Positions 44,806 through 53,684 of a stretch of DNA of 64,000 bases are shown here, piece by piece; positions within the stretch are counted from its first letter, which is position 1, and every line of letters begins with the position of its first letter. A program made the translations under genes and the position numbers. Below the pieces are notes generated by a model, which saw nothing but the letters and a program-made list of their open reading frames with translations, searched no databases and was not told where the DNA came from. The stretch is from JANQEA01 sp964466035. Lineage in GTDB: Bacteria; Bipolaricaulota; Bipolaricaulia; UBA7950; UBA9294. The stretch covers positions 53,883-117,882 of the forward strand of contig CAYXLR010000006.1 in the NCBI GenBank assembly GCA_964466035.1, read 5' to 3'.

Positions 44806-45814
44806 CTACGCCTCGAAATGACGGTAGATCTCGGATTTCGTCAGCTTCCCCGCCGCGACGGCGATCATCTCCGCGTAGAGCTCGTCGGCCATCTCCTCGA
44901 GGGTCCGCTCCCCACGCGTGATCGGTGTTGCGTCGAAGTCTACGTTGTCCCGGATCAGGTCCATCCGGCCCGGATTCGCCATCACCTTGATCACCGGAAG
45001 GAGTCCCCCGGTCGTCGCCCCGCAGCCGGTCGTGAAGAAGACGAGATGAGCGCCGCAGGCGGCGAATTGCGAGACGTCCTCCGAGTCGCCGAAGCAGGTC
45101 CTCGACCCGGACGGCGCGACCTGCAGATAGTAGCCGCCCGTCGGCGGCCGCACGTACCCTCGCAAAACCCCTTGCAGTGGCCGGGATCCCGACTTGGCGA
45201 GGCAGCCGTACGACTTCTCCTCGATCGTCGTCAGCCCCCCTTCGATGTTCCCGAAGCCGATGTGGAAAAGGCCGGACTCGAAACTCTCCCGCTCCGCCTC
45301 CTCAATCGCGGCGCGGACGTCGCGTGCCACGTTCTCGTCAACCGCGCGCGGCTAAGGACGCCGGCGCACCCCATCAGTTCGTGCAGCTCCGCGTGCATGT
45401 ACGTCCCGCCTTCGTCGATCAACCGATCGGCAACTCGGCCGACGAGAGGGTTGGCGACGAGGCCTGAGGTCGCGTCGGACCCGCCGCACTCTGCCCCGAC
45501 GACGGGCTCGGAAACCGGAACCGGCGCGCGAGATCTCCCGCGTCTGTCCCCTCGCAGCCGAGACCGACGACAAGGTCCGCTTCGTAGCTCGCGTGTTGGG
45601 CCATCGCGACGATCTTCTCGACAGGCGCGTCTCGGTAGGAGCAGCCCTCGGGATAGCCAAAAAGCTGCGTGCCGACGGGGAAGCAGTCGTAAAGCTTGCG
45701 CGCGACGACCTTGGCGCAGTTCGTCGTGTAGACGATCGCCACGTGATTCCGGATTCCGACGCGTCCGCCTGGTCTCCTATACCCGAGGATTTCGGGGAGC
45801 TTCTCGGTCGGCAT
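44806..45814 (-). pseudogene. UxaA/GarD-type altronate/galactarate dehydratase large subunit, broken
   Basis: Three pieces in three reading frames make one family profile. Piece 1 starts MPTEKLPEILGYRRPGGRVG and runs to GLGCEGTDAGDLARR. Piece 2 (after about 45515) gives VSEPVVGAECGGSDATSGLV. Piece 3 (after about 45350) gives AVDENVARDVRAAIEEAE to the C terminus with GGLTTIEEKS and LFTTGCGATTG. About 50 codons normally found between pieces 1 and 2 are missing, so it is not just a sequencing slip. Its start overlaps the stop of the small SAF-domain subunit (TGATG), which is intact. Assembly errors in the GC repeats could explain part of this. Confidence 0.8.
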
Positions 45815-46143
45815 CACGCGTGGACCCCGTACTTCTCCTGGCGGAATCCGTACCGCGCGCTTCGGCAGTTGTGAACGTGCACCCATGTGCCCGGCTCGAT
45901 GTCCGACAGCGCCTGCCCGATCGGCATGCCGTACTTAATGACATCCCCGCCCTTCCCGATCGGACGGACGGCGACCTTGTGCCCGAAGCGAACATCCTCG
46001 CGAAGGCGGACGTCCGCAGTCGCGTCCGCGAGTCCGGTGACGGCCAGATCGCCCTCGGAGAGATCCTTGAGGAGCGTGGCGACGTTATCGCCCTCGTGAA
46101 GGAGGATCGCCGATCGATTCGACCCGTCACGCTTTTCCGACAC
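45814..46143 (-). CDS. UxaA-type dehydratase small subunit (SAF domain)
   Basis: 109-aa SAF-domain protein, the N-terminal half of altronate/galactarate dehydratases when split. Marks: AILLHEGDNVATLL, IGKGGDVIKYGMPIGQA and GTWVHVHN, the characteristic end of the SAF domain. It normally pairs with the large subunit, whose gene directly downstream is broken. It is therefore either a relic or serves another large subunit. Confidence 0.88.
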   Translation of the reverse strand: MSEKRDGSNRSAILLHEGDNVATLLKDLSEGDLAVTGLADATADVRLREDVRFGHKVAVRPIGKGGDVIKYGMPIGQALSDIEPGTWVHVHNCRSARYGFRQEKYGVHA

Positions 46144-46172
46144 TGGCGTCCGCCTTTCCTTGAGGCCTCGAT

Positions 46173-46724
46173 CTACAATCCGCTTCCCTCCCGCTCGACG
46201 TACTTGATCACGCTTTGGCTCTCGTAATCAAATCGACTGTACGGAAGCTGCTTACCCAGAGCAACGATCCCCTTGTCGACGATCTCGCCGAGAAAGATCG
46301 TGTGATCTCCGGCGGGGAAAATTGCGTACTTCCTGCACTCGTAGAACGCGAGACAGTCGTTGAGGATCGGCACGCCGCTCTTCCCCGGATGATGGGGAAC
46401 GCTCGCCAGCTTATCGACGTCGCGCCCGTGCTGCTCGCCGAAGTGGCTCGCGAGGTCGTGCTGATCGATCCGCAACGAGCAGATGGCGAAATGGGTCACC
46501 CGGTAGAGAAGCTCGTGCGTCGTCTGCTGGAGCGCGACAGCGACGGAGATCAGCGGCGGGTCGTGCGACGCTTGCGTGACGGAGGCAACCGACATCCCGT
46601 TCGTTCGCTCGCCAGCCTTCACGGTCAGGACGTGCACGCCGCGAAGGAAGCAATCTCGCGGGTCGTCGAACCGCGGACAGGGGCCCTGCGCCTCCTTGGT
46701 CAGCCAATCGTTGTATCCGACCAT
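46173..46724 (-). CDS. Flavin reductase-like FMN-binding protein
   Basis: 183-aa flavin reductase domain (HpaC/FMN-binding split barrel). VHVLTVKAGERTNGMSVASV and QASHDPPLISVAV are the FMN contacts, followed by HFAICSLR. It may act as flavodoxin-like electron carrier or flavin reductase in the island. The ATG at 46724 is 9 nt after GGAGG; a TTG three codons upstream is adjacent to that site and less likely. It has a strong promoter. Confidence 0.85.
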   Translation of the reverse strand: MVGYNDWLTKEAQGPCPRFDDPRDCFLRGVHVLTVKAGERTNGMSVASVTQASHDPPLISVAVALQQTTHELLYRVTHFAICSLRIDQHDLASHFGEQHGRDVDKLASVPHHPGKSGVPILNDCLAFYECRKYAIFPAGDHTIFLGEIVDKGIVALGKQLPYSRFDYESQSVIKYVEREGSGL

Positions 46725-46767
46725 CGATCCCAACCTCCGTTTCGAGTCGCGCTTCGTACCTCGGGCG

Positions 46768-46795
46768 ATTATAGTGCGAGTAAACGCCGTTTCAA
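46768..46795 (-). promoter_or_regulatory. Sigma70 promoter of the flavin reductase gene
   Basis: On the minus strand, TTGAAA (46795-46790), a 16-bp spacer and a perfect TATAAT (46773-46768), about 40 bp before the ATG. On the plus strand a TATAGT at 46909-46914 may be the -10 of the divergent ilvD operon. Confidence 0.65.
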
Positions 46796-46964
46796 CAAAC
46801 TGTACGCCACCTCGGACTCCCCAAACCGCCGGAATCCCGCATGTGCTGACCCTCGCGTCATCTTGAGGATCCGACCCGGACGTGCTTCCCTTTCAGCCAC
46901 GCTGTTGGTATAGTCTCTGGCGAGCCAGGAAGAGGCCGAAGAGCCTCACTAGGAAGGGAGCCAC

Positions 46965-48629
46965 GTGAAACGCATGAATCGAGGAGGTAGAAGGCTTCGA
47001 TCCGACAGCCTGCGCGACCGAGTGATGACCGAGACGCTGATCCGGGCGTGCGGGGTCTGCGACGAGGAGTTCAAACGCCCGTTCGTCGCCGTCGTCAACT
47101 CGTGGAGCGAGCTGCACCCTGGACACGCCCACCTCCGCGGGGTGGCCGAGGCGGTCAAGATCGGCGTGCGAATGGCAGGAGGAAGCCCGTTCGAGCTGAA
47201 CACGATCGCCCTCTGCGACGGAATCGCACCCGCCCATAACTACGTTCTCCCGAGCCGTGAGATCATCGCCGACGCGATCGAGACAGCGGTCGTCGGACCG
47301 CAGTTCGACGCGATGGTCCTCATCTCGACCTGCGACAAAATCGAGCCGGCGCAGCTGATGGCCGCCGCGCGAATCGACATCCCGGCAATCATCGTGACCG
47401 GCGGCCCGATGTACCTCGGTCACTACCGAGGCCGCCGCTGCACGGCCGCCGACCAGGAGGCCCTGATCACTGGGTTGCGGGACGGGATCCCGCTCCCGGA
47501 GGAGGAGCTCCGCGCGCTCAAGGACGCGTTTCACCTCGGCCTCGGCGGCTGTTTCGGGATGGGGACAGCGAACACGATGGCCTGCCTCATTGAGGCGCTT
47601 GGGATGTCGCTTCCTTACTGTGCCTGCGTTCACGCGACCGACGCCGAGAAGCTGCGGATCGCGCGGGAGTCGGGTGCGGCGATCATGACCCTGTTGGAGA
47701 AGGACCTACGCCCTTCGCGGATCCTGTCGAGAGACGCGATCGAGAACGCGATGCGAGTGAACGAGGCGATCGGTGGCTCGACGAACACCCTCCTCCACCT
47801 CCCCGCGCTCTGCCACGAGCTCGGCTTCGAGCTTCCGCTGGCGGAGTTCGACCGGATCTCCCGCGAGACGCCCCACCTCTGTCCGGTGATCCCGTCCGGG
47901 TCGTACACGATGGAGGACCTGCGTGACGCGGGCGGCGTACCGGGGGTGATGAAACGGCTTGAGGAGGTTCTGCACACCGACCTTCCCACCGTGAGCGGTG
48001 CCACGGTCGGCGAGCGGCTGGCGCACGCGGATGTCTTCGACGACGACGTGATCCGCCCGCTCGGGAATCCAGTCCATCCGGAGGGAAGTCACGCCGTCTT
48101 GTCGGGATCGCTCGCCCCCGACGGCGCGGTCATCAAGCAGACGGCCGTCTCGGAAAAGATGCACCGGCACACTGGCCCAGCGCGCGTCTTCGACGGAATG
48201 GAGGGCGCGCTCACCGAGATCGAAAAGGAGCGAATCCGGCCTGGCGACGTGATCGTAATTGCGTACGAAGGGCCGGCGGGCGGACGTGGGATGCGCGAGA
48301 TGCTCGATGCGACGGCCGCTCTTTGCGCGCGCGGACTCGACGAGAGCGTCGCCCTCGTCACCGACGGACGCTTCTCCGGCTACACCCGCGGGCCGGCAAT
48401 CGGGCACGTCTCGCCCGAAGCGCAGGTCGGCGGCCCGATCGCCTTCGTCCGAGACGGGGACGTCATCGAGATCGACATTCCGGAGAGGCGACTCGACCTC
48501 TGCGTCTCCGAGGACGAGCTCGCGAAGCGACGGGAAGCCTGGACGCCGAAGAAGATCGAGGGATCCGGCTACTTCGCCCGCTACTCGCGAGCCGTCAGCT
48601 CGGCGAGCCGTGGCGCGATCCTCGAGTAG
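46965..48629 (+). CDS. ilvD: IlvD/Edd family dehydratase (dihydroxy-acid dehydratase-like)
   Basis: Fe-S dehydratase removing water from 2,3-dihydroxy acids; 554 aa. It has NSWSELHPGHAHLRGV, CDKIEPAQLMAAAR, GGCFGMGTANTMA and a C-terminal VTDGRFSGYTRGPAIGH, as in IlvD. No other branched-chain amino acid gene is near, and a LarA-type gene follows after 31 bp. A sugar-acid or hydroxyacid dehydratase role in the catabolic island is as likely as valine/isoleucine synthesis. The GTG start at 46965 has GGAAGGGAG upstream; ATG at 46974 is an alternative. Confidence 0.88.
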   Translation: MKRMNRGGRRLRSDSLRDRVMTETLIRACGVCDEEFKRPFVAVVNSWSELHPGHAHLRGVAEAVKIGVRMAGGSPFELNTIALCDGIAPAHNYVLPSREIIADAIETAVVGPQFDAMVLISTCDKIEPAQLMAAARIDIPAIIVTGGPMYLGHYRGRRCTAADQEALITGLRDGIPLPEEELRALKDAFHLGLGGCFGMGTANTMACLIEALGMSLPYCACVHATDAEKLRIARESGAAIMTLLEKDLRPSRILSRDAIENAMRVNEAIGGSTNTLLHLPALCHELGFELPLAEFDRISRETPHLCPVIPSGSYTMEDLRDAGGVPGVMKRLEEVLHTDLPTVSGATVGERLAHADVFDDDVIRPLGNPVHPEGSHAVLSGSLAPDGAVIKQTAVSEKMHRHTGPARVFDGMEGALTEIEKERIRPGDVIVIAYEGPAGGRGMREMLDATAALCARGLDESVALVTDGRFSGYTRGPAIGHVSPEAQVGGPIAFVRDGDVIEIDIPERRLDLCVSEDELAKRREAWTPKKIEGSGYFARYSRAVSSASRGAILE

Positions 48630-48660
48630 ATCCCTCGACGAGAGCGAGGAGCGAAGAGAC

Positions 48661-49905
48661 ATGAACGTGAGAATGCTCTGGAAGGCGTGGTACGGTGACG
48701 AGGTCGTCAAGCTGTCCTTTCCCAAGCGATGGGACGTCGAGGTCGTGCGGATGCATGACGCCCCGGGGCTGGACGACGCGGCAATCGAGGCCGCCTTCGA
48801 CCGACCGATCGGGACGAAGCCAATCGAGGAGCTCGTCACCGGATGCAAAACGGTCGTGATCGCAGCCGACGACATCAGCCGCCCAACGAAGGCTGCCCGA
48901 CTCCTCCGTCCGCTTCTCGCCCGGCTGAGGCGCGGTGGGATCGACGAGGAGAACATCACCCTGATCGCCGCCCTCGGCGCCCATCGGCCAATGACCCGGC
49001 CCGAGTTCGTCGCGAAGTACGGCGAGGACGTGGTCGACGCGGTCCTCACGATGAACCATTACCCGTTCGACAATCTGGTCGACGCCGGCCAGACGATGAC
49101 AGGGACGGCGATGGTCAATCGCATCTTCTACGAAGCGGACGTCAAGATCGGCGTCGGGACCGTTTTCCCGCACGGTCACTGCGGGTTCAGCGGCGGGGCG
49201 AAGATCGTCCTTCCCGGCGTCGCAGGAATCGACACGATCCGCGCCAACCACTATGCGGTCTCGCGCGGCGAGGGGGACGCGACCGGCGGGATCGGCGTCG
49301 TCGAGGGGAACGCCACCCGACTCGACATGGAAGCGTTCGCGCGACGGATCGGGCTGACCGCGATCGTCAACGCCGTCGTCAACTCAGAGCGGGAGACGGC
49401 TGGCGTCTTTGTCGGGGACGTCGTCGACGCGCACCGCGCGGCGGTCGACCTCGCGCGACGGACGTACGCAACCCGGATGCCCAACCGACGGTTCGACGTC
49501 GCGATCCTGAACGCCTACCCGAAGGACACCGAGCTGATCCAGTCGCCGAACGCGTTCAACGCGTTTGGGAACAACGGGGAATCGCGTGCCTTGAACGACG
49601 GCGGGACCGCCGTCGTGATGACGGCATCGACCGAGGGGCGAGGTCTCCACTACCTCTACGACCGGGGGATGTCCCTCTACACACCGGCGCACGAGTTCCC
49701 GGCCCACCGTGCGCTGTTCGACCACTATCACACAATCGTCTTCTCGCCGAACTTGAGCGACCGAGAACTCTACGAGATCTACCCACCACAGACGCGGCTC
49801 GCGCGAACGTGGGACGATGTCATCGGCATGCTGGGAGAGCTTCACGAGGCTCCGTCGGTCGCCGTCTTCCCGTTCGCAGCGATGCAGTTCCCGACGGAGA
49901 TTTAG
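48661..49905 (+). CDS. larA: LarA-type nickel-pincer (NPN) racemase/epimerase family protein
   Basis: 414 aa. The residues that hold the nickel-pincer cofactor and catalytic bases of LarA are present: DDISRPT (R74), H108 in GAHRP, H171 in PHGHCGFSGGAK, K181 as cofactor-anchoring Lys and H197 in RANHYAV. The offset to Lactobacillus LarA is three residues or less. The family racemises or epimerises 2-hydroxyacids of varied kinds. It is cotranscribed with ilvD, so a hydroxyacid epimer may feed the dehydratase. LarB/C/E cofactor synthesis genes are not in this window. Confidence 0.88.
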   Translation: MNVRMLWKAWYGDEVVKLSFPKRWDVEVVRMHDAPGLDDAAIEAAFDRPIGTKPIEELVTGCKTVVIAADDISRPTKAARLLRPLLARLRRGGIDEENITLIAALGAHRPMTRPEFVAKYGEDVVDAVLTMNHYPFDNLVDAGQTMTGTAMVNRIFYEADVKIGVGTVFPHGHCGFSGGAKIVLPGVAGIDTIRANHYAVSRGEGDATGGIGVVEGNATRLDMEAFARRIGLTAIVNAVVNSERETAGVFVGDVVDAHRAAVDLARRTYATRMPNRRFDVAILNAYPKDTELIQSPNAFNAFGNNGESRALNDGGTAVVMTASTEGRGLHYLYDRGMSLYTPAHEFPAHRALFDHYHTIVFSPNLSDRELYEIYPPQTRLARTWDDVIGMLGELHEAPSVAVFPFAAMQFPTEI

Positions 49906-49941
49906 GCAATGGCTCGCGACCGAGGGACGGCGGAATTACCC

Positions 49942-50061
49942 CTACTCGACCGACTCAGACTCGGGATCACGCGAGAAGTATCCATCACGGAAAACAGGGA
50001 GCCCGTCGGTCGGCGTCCTACCCGTTGCATACTGACCAAAGGCCTGTTGGGCAGAGAACAC
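49942..50061 (-). pseudogene. Short coding-like remnant, possible gene 3' end
   Basis: On the minus strand a frame ends in TAG at 49944-49942 after an ordinary protein-like sequence: AFGQYATGRTPTDGLPVF and then RDGYFSRDPESESVE. From GTG (50061) it is 39 aa. The frame stays open a little further upstream (NNRAIKGQS) until it meets the VOC gene. I do not recognise the family. It is either the remaining C terminus of a lost gene or a very small protein. Confidence 0.4.
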
Positions 50062-50083
50062 TGACTGCCCCTTGATCGCACGG

Positions 50084-50530
50084 TTATTCGGAAGGGGATC
50101 GGTCTACGAACTCCATCAGCTCGATTCGGTAGCCCTCCGGATCTTCGATGTAGTCGATCCGTCGGATTGTGTCGCTGTACTTCGGCTGTGCGTTCTCCAT
50201 CAGGAACTTGACGCCCTGGCGCTTCAGCTCTTCTGCTTTTCGATCCAAGTCTTTCACTCGGAAACAGATATGAGGAACCTTCAGGTCACGCACGTTGTAC
50301 GCATCTTCCCTGTCGTGCTCGTAGATCAGCTCGACGGTGCAGCGGTCGTCTTCCCCCTTGAGGTAGCAGAATGAGATCGCCCCCCCGTGGCGCCACGGGG
50401 CGATCGACGTCCCCGTGCAGATCGTTTCTCCCGGCTCCGCCTCGATCAGCCGAAGGCCGAGCACGTTCCGGTAGAACTCGATGCTCTTCTCCAGGTCCCG
50501 AACGTGAATCGCGACGTGATCGAACTCCAT
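50084..50530 (-). CDS. VOC superfamily (lactoylglutathione lyase-like) protein
   Basis: 148 aa. MEFDHVAIHVRDLEKSIEFY starts the first VOC module, VPHICFRVKDLDRKAEEL the second, ending YIEDPEGYRIELMEF. His near residue 5 and Glu near the C terminus are the expected metal ligands. GGAGG sits 5 nt before the ATG at 50530. Methylmalonyl-CoA epimerase or glyoxalase are alternatives. Divergent from the ABC transporter operon. Confidence 0.82.
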   Translation of the reverse strand: MEFDHVAIHVRDLEKSIEFYRNVLGLRLIEAEPGETICTGTSIAPWRHGGAISFCYLKGEDDRCTVELIYEHDREDAYNVRDLKVPHICFRVKDLDRKAEELKRQGVKFLMENAQPKYSDTIRRIDYIEDPEGYRIELMEFVDRSPSE

Positions 50531-50704
50531 CTTCCTCCTCTCTCGCAATCAGTCTCCTTGACTCGCCTCTCTCACCGAGGCAATCAGTAGAACCATTAGA
50601 TGACTCGACTCCATTTCAGTATATCCGGAAAGCCAGCAGCCAGCACGCTTGACTAGTGCTATGACAACAACACAATTCCCATCCGAATCCTCGTAGCACG
50701 ATGG

Positions 50705-50733
50705 TTGACGGTACTGAAAGCGCGCGCTATATT
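50705..50733 (+). promoter_or_regulatory. Sigma70 promoter of the ABC importer operon
   Basis: TTGACG (50705-50710), exactly 17 bp, TATATT (50728-50733). This is one of the two best promoters in the window. Confidence 0.72.
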
Positions 50734-50739
50734 ACTTAC

Positions 50740-50953
50740 CATGTGTGAAGCAAATCTGTAACGGAGGTGGTCCAGACCGACATAACCTGCAAAGGCAAGG
50801 AGAAGGCTAACCGGCACGGAGCTACGCGCGAGTCCCTGCGGTGAAGGTACGCTCTTAGTGTTTCGGCCGCATCAACTCCACCTAGCTCGGACCGGAGGTG
50901 GCTCCTCTCCTGGGGCAGCAGCTAGGAGCTGTGTAACATCAAGGAGGTATCTG
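50740..50953 (+). promoter_or_regulatory. Long 5' leader of the ABC importer operon
   Basis: From the predicted start to the ATG is about 214 nt without a gene. It has GGAGGTGG twice (about 50763 and 50894), short stems such as CAGCTAGGAGCTG near 50920-50932, and ends in AAGGAGGT. Regulation by RNA structure is possible, but no known riboswitch is recognised. Upstream, 50531-50704 holds no gene either. Confidence 0.35.
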
Positions 50954-52522
50954 ATGATCCGACGAGGCGCTCGCTGCTTCACAGTTGCTATGGCCTTGGT
51001 TCTCACCATTGTCCCGCTTGTTTCGGCAGAGCGGATTCTCACCCACGCGATCGAGTATCGCGTTTTCGACATTGATCCCAGTTCAGGCCAGATGGTCGAC
51101 AACACAATCGTGACAGGGAACACGTATGAATGCCTCTTGACTTGGGATCTTCCAGCCATGACCGCCAAGGGGGCGTTGGCCGAGAGTTGGGAAATCTCTG
51201 CAGACGGTACTTCGTGCACGTTCTATCTCCGCCGTGGAGTGAAGTTTCACGATGGGACCGACTTCAACGCGGCCGCCGTCGAGTACTCCTGGGACCGCAT
51301 GAATGCAATCAACGCTGGTCCGGCACAGATGTTCTTGAACGTCACCGGGTTCGAGGTCGTCGATGACTTCACCGTCAGGTTCACATCTGACACCACATAC
51401 GCCTTCTGGGAGAATGCGTTCGCCGGATTCGATGGCTTCCGGGTCGTGTCACCTACAGCGGCCGAAGCTTACAAGACAGCGGAGGATCCTTGGGCTACGA
51501 AATGGCTCGCCGAGAATGTCGTTGGAACTGGACCGTACATGATGACAGAGCACGTGCCAGGGCAATACGTCATACTGGAAGCCTTCCCTGACTACTGGGG
51601 GGGATGGGAGGACGACCAATTCGACAAGGTAGTGCTGCGCATCATGCCCGAGCCTAGCGCTCGCGGCACCGCTCTCCTTGCGGGAGAAGTGATGTCCAGT
51701 ACGAGCGTGCCAAATGACATGTACCCTCAGATCGAGGCAAATCCCGATTACACGGTATATGTCACCGAGTCATCCTCAATCCAGACCATCTACCTGCAAT
51801 GCCATAGCGGACCCCTGACGAATAAGCTACTGCGGAAGGCAATCGCGTACGCTGTGGACTACGACTCTATCCGGCAGTGCATGCAGTACTCAATTCAACC
51901 CTGTGGACCGTTGGCAAGCTGGTTGCCTGGAGCATCAACCGACTGTGGCTGTATTCAGCATCAAGATCTCGAGGAGGCTCGCTACTACATGGATCTAGCA
52001 GGCGTCGAACCAGGCGAACTCGAGCTCACGTTCTCGATTGTCACAGAGACGGGTTTCCATGAATGCCTGGGCGTGATCGTTCAGCAGAACCTTGCCGACA
52101 TCGGGATCGGGGTCACCCTAGCGCCAAAGGGCTGGCCGGACTTCTTTGCTGAGAGCAAGGCCGGATTGGACACCTCGGATGTGATGACTACGCAGTACGG
52201 GGCAGCCCAGGGCGCCGAGGCGTATGACGTTATGCTCCTCAACTACAGCAACAAATCGGCGCTTGATCCCAACTACGGATTCAGCAATGGATACATCAAC
52301 GACTTGGTCTCAGGTTGGATCGACCAACTTGGCGAGGAACCAAGTCGTGCAGTCCGAGCAGACCTCGCATACCGTGCGTCCGAGGTGCTTGTTGAAGACG
52401 CTGGCTTCGTGTGGCTCTTCACTGTACCCTACGTTGTGGTAATGAGGAGTGATATTTCCGGATACGAAGGCATCCCAATTAACCGCGCGCTGGTCATTTT
52501 CTACAGACTGCATCAGAGTTAG
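50954..52522 (+). CDS. ABC transporter substrate-binding protein (peptide/opine/nickel type, SBP family 5)
   Basis: 522-aa exported binding protein. Sec signal peptide about residues 1-25 (ending PLVSAE), no lipobox. SBP_bac_5 marks: LAESWEISADGTSCTFYLRRGVKFHDG near residues 78-104 and VVGTGPYMM near residue 192. It is Cys-richer than usual (QCMQYSIQPCG, TDCGC). It delivers its ligand to the permeases that follow. The family takes peptides, opines, sugars or metal chelates, so the ligand cannot be named. Confidence 0.9.
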   Translation: MIRRGARCFTVAMALVLTIVPLVSAERILTHAIEYRVFDIDPSSGQMVDNTIVTGNTYECLLTWDLPAMTAKGALAESWEISADGTSCTFYLRRGVKFHDGTDFNAAAVEYSWDRMNAINAGPAQMFLNVTGFEVVDDFTVRFTSDTTYAFWENAFAGFDGFRVVSPTAAEAYKTAEDPWATKWLAENVVGTGPYMMTEHVPGQYVILEAFPDYWGGWEDDQFDKVVLRIMPEPSARGTALLAGEVMSSTSVPNDMYPQIEANPDYTVYVTESSSIQTIYLQCHSGPLTNKLLRKAIAYAVDYDSIRQCMQYSIQPCGPLASWLPGASTDCGCIQHQDLEEARYYMDLAGVEPGELELTFSIVTETGFHECLGVIVQQNLADIGIGVTLAPKGWPDFFAESKAGLDTSDVMTTQYGAAQGAEAYDVMLLNYSNKSALDPNYGFSNGYINDLVSGWIDQLGEEPSRAVRADLAYRASEVLVEDAGFVWLFTVPYVVVMRSDISGYEGIPINRALVIFYRLHQS

Positions 52523-52644
52523 TATCCAGCGTCGCAGTTAGATGTCGTGTGGCAGGTCTGTGGTTTCGTCTGTACCTGCCACACGACCTCATGTTCTGCT
52601 GCGTGGCAAGCTCTGGCCCACTACGCGGAAAGGCAGCTTGGCTG

Positions 52645-53652
52645 ATGACTAGCTATGTACTTCGTCGAATTCTTGTTCTCCCCGTCCTCCTAATAGGAGT
52701 CCTTACTATAGTCTTTTTATTAACTAATATAACTCCTAGTAGAGCAATTTATGTGCGGCTTGGTTATAGTGGTTCATCAGAAGAAATTATCCAACTGACC
52801 GAGAAATACCATTTAGACAAACCGGTTTGGTTCCGCTACTTCGACTATCTATCGAAGTTCTTCCATGGTGACCTTGGAGAGTCCATGGCACAAGGGCATC
52901 CGGTAGTTGAGGAACTAGCTCAGTATCTCCCGGCTTCTCTGGAGCTTGTATTGCTGTCCATCATCTGCATCATCCTCGTCGGAGTCTGCTTGGGAATCGC
53001 AAGTGCCCTCTACAAGAATCGGTGGCCCGACGTGTTCGCCAGGGGGTTCGCTGTTTTGGGCAACTCGATGCCCGAGTTCTGGTTCGCCCTGATGCTCTCG
53101 CTCTTGTTCTTTTTCACGTGGCGCGTACTCCCGGCATCTGGTCGAATCGCCCCCCTAATCGGAGCACCGAGGAGAATTACGGGTATGTACATACTAGACA
53201 GCCTCCTTGCAGGAAACTGGGATGCCCTCCGCAGCTCCATGCTGCACATGATCCTACCTGTGGTGAGTCTGGCAATAACGCGTCTTGCTGCAATCACGCG
53301 TATGACGCGGACGGCGTTCCTCGACGTCCTTTCGCAGGACTACATGTCGACGCATCGGGCGTATGGTTTCCGTCCGAGGGCACTCATTCTGCGCTACGGA
53401 CTCAAGAACGCCCTTCCACCGATACTCTCTGTCATGGGACTGATGACAGGAGGCCTGTTCGCCAGCACCTTCCTCATCGAGACGGTGTTCTCTTTCCCAG
53501 GTATTGGCCTTTATGCTATGACAGCTATCGTCTATCGAGATTACCAGCCAGTGATCGCTTGTGCCGTGCTGTTTTCTCTGATCTACGGAGTGATAAATGT
53601 GCTAGTCGATATCAGCTACGCATGGCTTGATCCAAGGGTGCGCTATGGCTGA
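52645..53652 (+). CDS. ABC transporter permease, DppB type
   Basis: 335-aa inner-membrane permease with six helices. The N terminus MTSYVLRRILVLPVLLIGVL and the EAA-like loop with YGLKNALPPILSVMG are typical of DppB/OppB. Bases about 52670-52815 are strikingly AT-rich (TTA, ATA, AAT codons), unlike its neighbours. Start at ATG 52645; the upstream open frame of 32 codons is not permease-like. It overlaps the next gene's first possible ATG by one base (TGATG). Confidence 0.9.
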   Translation: MTSYVLRRILVLPVLLIGVLTIVFLLTNITPSRAIYVRLGYSGSSEEIIQLTEKYHLDKPVWFRYFDYLSKFFHGDLGESMAQGHPVVEELAQYLPASLELVLLSIICIILVGVCLGIASALYKNRWPDVFARGFAVLGNSMPEFWFALMLSLLFFFTWRVLPASGRIAPLIGAPRRITGMYILDSLLAGNWDALRSSMLHMILPVVSLAITRLAAITRMTRTAFLDVLSQDYMSTHRAYGFRPRALILRYGLKNALPPILSVMGLMTGGLFASTFLIETVFSFPGIGLYAMTAIVYRDYQPVIACAVLFSLIYGVINVLVDISYAWLDPRVRYG

Positions 53653-53684
53653 TGAAGCCATACAAAGCACACGAAGGAGAGACG

